Positions 60,880-64,000 of a DNA stretch of 64,000 nucleotides are shown one piece after another. Both the position numbers and the translations under genes were made by a program. Each line of letters begins with the position of its first letter. The first letter of the stretch is position 1. The stretch lies in assembly GCF_043194295.1 (NCBI RefSeq), contig NZ_JBAFVK010000014.1; one strand, 5' to 3'. This DNA comes from Xanthobacter autotrophicus. GTDB lineage: Bacteria; Pseudomonadota; Alphaproteobacteria; Rhizobiales; Xanthobacteraceae. The notes beneath the pieces are model-generated. The model had not been told where the DNA came from. It ran no database searches and saw nothing but the letters and a program-made list of their open reading frames with translations.

Positions 60880-62466
60880 TTACCGGGAGAGAACGGCTTG
60901 GAGGTCCAGACCCAGATCCTGGAATATTTTGACCGCTGTCGCGCGCCCGCCGCCAAATACGCCTCCACCGGGGTGCATGAAGGGACCAGTAAGATAAAAT
61001 CGCTCGAAGCCAGGGACCGTGTAGTTGGAGATCTCCGGAAAAGGCCGCCGACCAGAAAACTGGTTCATATTGAGCGCGCCGCCATGAAAATCACCACCTA
61101 CGAAGCTTTTGCTGCTTCGCTCCATATCCAGCGGACTATCGATCGCGCGAGCGATAATGTTGTCGTCTCCCATATTTGTCGTATACTTCCGTAGCTCCTC
61201 CAACATCCAGTTGGCAACCTCATCCTTGATCTCGTCCCATCTCTCAGCTCCGCCATCGGCAAGGTCATAGGGCATGAAATTGTAGAGATAGAGCGTCGCC
61301 ATTCCGTCGGGTGCCCTGCTCTGGTCGAGATTCGTCGAAACGCCGATGCAGAGCGTCGAAACGTGTGGCAATCGCCCATAGCGATAGTCGTCGAAAGAAC
61401 GCCTGAAATCGTCAAGTGAGGCTGGCATACCTTCAACGATATATGATCCGGCAACCTTGTTACCACCGATGAACTGTGGCGGATGCTTTAGTGCGTAGTG
61501 AGTGTTCATTGCCGAATAGCTCGAAAGCTTCACTCCCTTCGCAAGAGCCTTGAGCCGATCGGGGAGGCCTCCGCCGAGGAATTCGTCAAGCAAGTGAGGA
61601 TGGACCGATGCCAGGACCAGCTTGCGGGCGTTGATCCGGCGGCCGTCCGCCATCTCAACGCCAGTGGCCTGGCCATGCTCCACAATCAAGCGTCTCACCT
61701 CGGAATTGGCTTCAACCGTTCCGCCATGGTGTTGTATGCAGCGTATCAGCGCGGCGGTGAGTTCGCCACTGCCGCCTCGAGGAAGTGCGGCAGGGTAATC
61801 GTGGCACATGCCGCACATCAGAAATAGCACGATGCCCGTCCCTTGCTCCTCGGGTGCCATGAGACACTCAGAGGCCCACTTCAGGAAGTGCATGCGAACC
61901 TTCTCATGCTCAAAGTTCTCGATCACCAGATCATACGAGCTTCTGAATAGATCGCCGATAAGGTCTCGTCCCTCGGGACTTTGGTCGAGCAGCGCCATGA
62001 ACGAACCAAACGGCAGAGGCGGATTGAAAAGACCCTGCAGTAGCATCGGCATGATCTGGCGGGCTTTTTCAACGAACCGCCGGTATGAGTCGGCATCCTT
62101 CTGAGAATGCTGCGCAATCGACTCGCATGTCTTGTCAAGGCTGCCGAAGGTCTGAATCATGCTTCCGTCTGGAAATAAGCAGGCATGCGGGATCTCCTGC
62201 GGGATATACTCTAGCCCGAACTTGCTCTTCAGTTCCAGTTCGTCATTCTTAATGAGCGGGTTGGCCTGAATGAAGATGTGGGTAGTCGAATGATGATCAT
62301 GCTTGAATCCCGGCGCGGTCGTTTCGCGCGTCACGACACCACCGCCGAACCAAGCATTACGCTCGAATATCCTGACGCCCAGTCCAGCCTTGGACAAGTA
62401 GGCGGCCGCAGTCAGGTTGTTATGGCCAGCACCGACCACAACGACGTCATGTGTTTCCTCTGCCAT
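60880..62466 (-). CDS. CrtI/PYROXD2-like FAD oxidoreductase
   Basis: A 528-residue flavoprotein of the phytoene-desaturase-related group. The dinucleotide site VVVVGAGHNNLTAAAYLSKA is at the N-terminus, and the C-terminal FAD motif (GFERFYLTGPFMHPGGGVFG, then GRATAVKIFQDLGL) is complete. These enzymes (de)hydrogenate hydrophobic substrates; the exact one cannot be given. With the SDR, the flavin reductase and a hydrolase it suggests a catabolic pathway for an alicyclic or aromatic compound. Confidence 0.88.
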   Translation of the reverse strand: MAEETHDVVVVGAGHNNLTAAAYLSKAGLGVRIFERNAWFGGGVVTRETTAPGFKHDHHSTTHIFIQANPLIKNDELELKSKFGLEYIPQEIPHACLFPDGSMIQTFGSLDKTCESIAQHSQKDADSYRRFVEKARQIMPMLLQGLFNPPLPFGSFMALLDQSPEGRDLIGDLFRSSYDLVIENFEHEKVRMHFLKWASECLMAPEEQGTGIVLFLMCGMCHDYPAALPRGGSGELTAALIRCIQHHGGTVEANSEVRRLIVEHGQATGVEMADGRRINARKLVLASVHPHLLDEFLGGGLPDRLKALAKGVKLSSYSAMNTHYALKHPPQFIGGNKVAGSYIVEGMPASLDDFRRSFDDYRYGRLPHVSTLCIGVSTNLDQSRAPDGMATLYLYNFMPYDLADGGAERWDEIKDEVANWMLEELRKYTTNMGDDNIIARAIDSPLDMERSSKSFVGGDFHGGALNMNQFSGRRPFPEISNYTVPGFERFYLTGPFMHPGGGVFGGGRATAVKIFQDLGLDLQAVLSR

Positions 62467-62559
62467 GGCATTGTCCTTCGTTATATTGCGTGGTCGTTGT
62501 CAACCTCGGAACCTCTGGACCATCATTATTCAATATATGGTGAAAAAGCCCATGTGACG

Positions 62560-62569
62560 TAACGCGTTA
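62560..62569. promoter_or_regulatory. Perfect palindrome upstream of the FAD oxidoreductase
   Basis: TAACGCGTTA lies about 95 bases before the start of the FAD oxidoreductase, in the 154-bp gap behind the flavin-reductase gene. It may be an operator; there is no other support. Confidence 0.3.
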
Positions 62570-62620
62570 GTCGGTTTGTAGGCCACCTATAAGCGGAATA
62601 CCGTTGCTTAGCGTCGCAAG

Positions 62621-63157
62621 CTATACTGCTCTAAGTAAGCGTGAATATTGCCCAGAGTGAAATACAAGCGGTTGGCGGTCGGATCTATCGAACTGCAGCA
62701 CTCGACCGACAAGGATTACGTGATCGCCACCATCATAACGGTGCTCGTGTTTACATTGGAACCGTGCACAGCAGTCTCGCAATAGCGGGACATTTCCGAT
62801 CCCAAGCTCTGTTGCGACATCGTCAAATTTGTCCTCACCCGAGCGCGCAAATCTATTCGAAAAGTGCTCTTGTTCGGAGGAAAGTATATTGATCGCCCAA
62901 TGCTCGGCTGCTTGAAAAACTGGCAGACTGAACGCACGCTTGGCAAGGCTCCAAAGCACCAACGGAGGATCGAGAGAAACGGAGTTGAAGCTGCTGCAAG
63001 TCACACCGATTGCATTGCCGTCGCCCGACCGAGCGGTAACAACACAAACACCCGTCGCAAACGAGCCCAACGCCTTCCGGAAGGACGAGGGATCGAAGCC
63101 AGGATCATGTATTTTGTCGTCGCTTGGATCTGACGGTTGTATCGTCGTTTTGGTCAT
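62621..63157 (-). CDS. Flavin reductase of a two-component system
   Basis: A 178-residue protein of the HpaC/DIM6 flavin-reductase family: FRKALGSFATGVCVVTARSG, GVTCSSFNSVSLDPPLVLWS, HWAINILSSEQEHFSNRFA and a final H-rich block (GGDHVILVGRVLQFD). It would supply reduced FMN or FAD to a monooxygenase, but no oxygenase partner is in the window, so that gene should be nearby on the right. ATG 63157 has GGAGG 8 bases upstream. Confidence 0.9.
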   Translation of the reverse strand: MTKTTIQPSDPSDDKIHDPGFDPSSFRKALGSFATGVCVVTARSGDGNAIGVTCSSFNSVSLDPPLVLWSLAKRAFSLPVFQAAEHWAINILSSEQEHFSNRFARSGEDKFDDVATELGIGNVPLLRDCCARFQCKHEHRYDGGDHVILVGRVLQFDRSDRQPLVFHSGQYSRLLRAV

Positions 63158-63263
63158 ACGACACGCCTCCGACCACTTGGAGATAATGCAGTGCTCTAAA
63201 TTCAATATCGCGATTAATACTCAGGCCGCGGGTGTATACGCGGCCTGAATTGCACTTGATATG

Positions 63264-64000
63264 TCAGACGGGTTCCGATTGCCTGTTGAGGAACTTGTCA
63301 ACAATCGAGAGGGTTTCCGCACATTTCTCAACCTGCGGGACGTGCCCGCAATCGTCGATGATCTCCACTCGACTTCCGGCAATCTTGCCGCCCAGAAAAT
63401 GTGCGTAGGATGAGGAGATGACGGCGTCCAGATCTCCCCAAATAATCAGTGTCGGAGCCGTGATACGGTGCAGTCGCTTGCCGAGACCTCGGTCGGGAAT
63501 TGGCCAGACAAACTTCCCGGTCGCGCCGAGGTTCCAGATCATTTGCGCAGTGGCCTGGATGGCGGTCTCACGGTCCGCCGGCATGGCCAATGCAGCCTGT
63601 ACTGCCTCGCTGTCGGGATGCCTGAACAAGAGACCGGGTAGTTCGTTCGGCGCGGCCGCAACCCAGTTCACGACCGGTGCTTCATCACGCCATAGGCCGA
63701 CCGGGTCGAGAACCGTTAGACTCGAGAAGATTTCAGGATAGGCAGCCGCAATTTCCAGCGCGATCATGCCGCCGAAGCTCTGACCGATGGCCGCAGGCCG
63801 TTTCAGGCCCAGGGACCGGATTGCCTCCTCGTAGATCAGAACTGCATCGCCAAGGTCGTCGACTTTGTGAATATCATAGGGGTTTCCGGACGTCGTCCCC
63901 GGGAATTCTGGCGCATAGATGGTATGCGATTTGGCCAGCTCGTCCAGAAACGGGTCCCACCTCATCCCCGCCGCCGGGTGGAAGTAAACTAGAGCAGGAC
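63264..64000 (-). CDS. Alpha/beta hydrolase, 5' end outside the window
   Basis: The frame is open to the end of the window (upstream residues ALVYFHPAAGMRWDPFLDEL belong to it), so the N-terminus is missing. Present are the oxyanion region (VYFHPAAG), the nucleophile AIGQSFGGMIALE, the acid in IWGDLDAVISS and the histidine in DDCGHVPQVEK. This is a typical C-C or ester hydrolase of aromatic catabolism. It precedes the flavin-reductase gene on the same strand. Confidence 0.88.
   Translation of the reverse strand, partial: PALVYFHPAAGMRWDPFLDELAKSHTIYAPEFPGTTSGNPYDIHKVDDLGDAVLIYEEAIRSLGLKRPAAIGQSFGGMIALEIAAAYPEIFSSLTVLDPVGLWRDEAPVVNWVAAAPNELPGLLFRHPDSEAVQAALAMPADRETAIQATAQMIWNLGATGKFVWPIPDRGLGKRLHRITAPTLIIWGDLDAVISSSYAHFLGGKIAGSRVEIIDDCGHVPQVEKCAETLSIVDKFLNRQSEPV

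Overview
The window is GC-rich alphaproteobacterial DNA, with many ATGA/TGATG stop-start overlaps and Rhizobiales/Sphingomonadales-style gene families. No rRNA, tRNA or other taxon-deciding marker is visible, so the genus stays open. Most of it (about 1-45.7 kb) is the core and cargo of an integrative and conjugative element (ICE) of the Tn4371-like, Trb-type kind found in alphaproteobacteria. The rest (45.6-64 kb) is an aromatic-degradation region broken by insertion sequences.

ICE backbone, left half (1-12.3 kb): a partial DUF736 gene, a DUF433/DUF5615 toxin-antitoxin pair, a small XRE regulator, a DUF2285-type gene pair (one frameshifted), an excisionase-like HTH, a RepA/RPA replication initiator whose 3' end carries iterons, a DnaA box and palindromes, then parA, a small partner, DUF2840, a TraF-type peptidase, a second DUF736 gene, a lytic transglycosylase, a MOBP/DUF3363 relaxase, the TraG/VirD4 coupling protein and a ribbon-helix-helix protein. 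Backbone, right half (36.1-45.7 kb): trbB-C-D-E-J-K-L-F-G-I and a DUF2274 gene, a complete type IV secretion operon.

Cargo between the copG-like gene and trbB (12.3-36.1 kb) is a defence island. In order it holds a Septu-like PtuA/PtuB pair, a DUF2235 hydrolase, a XRE-ImmA/PIN pair divergent from a type II-short CBASS operon (CD-NTase, E2-like protein, HNH-SAVED nuclease), an AddA/AddB-like helicase-nuclease pair, a broken gene, and a type III CBASS operon (NucC, Trip13-like ATPase, HORMA, CD-NTase) with a divergent CapW-type WYL regulator. Beyond that lie a tyrosine-recombinase fragment cut by an IS3 element, an unrecognised 294-residue protein and a MucR-type regulator. Palindromic operators can be read directly in front of both CBASS operons.

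Catabolic region (45.6-64 kb): a LysR regulator, an ABC substrate-binding protein, an outer-membrane MetA-type protein, and a meta-cleavage set like mhpE-F-D-B with divergent mhpC and an IclR-type regulator. Together these would convert 2,3-dihydroxyphenylpropionate-like catechols to pyruvate and acetyl-CoA. No mhpA-type hydroxylase is in the window. A stack of IS elements (IS5/IS427-like, IS66 remnant, IS3 scrap, IS481, IS5-like) separates this from an SDR, a small protein, a CrtI-like FAD oxidoreductase, a flavin reductase and a partial alpha/beta hydrolase, probably a second catabolic operon of unknown substrate.
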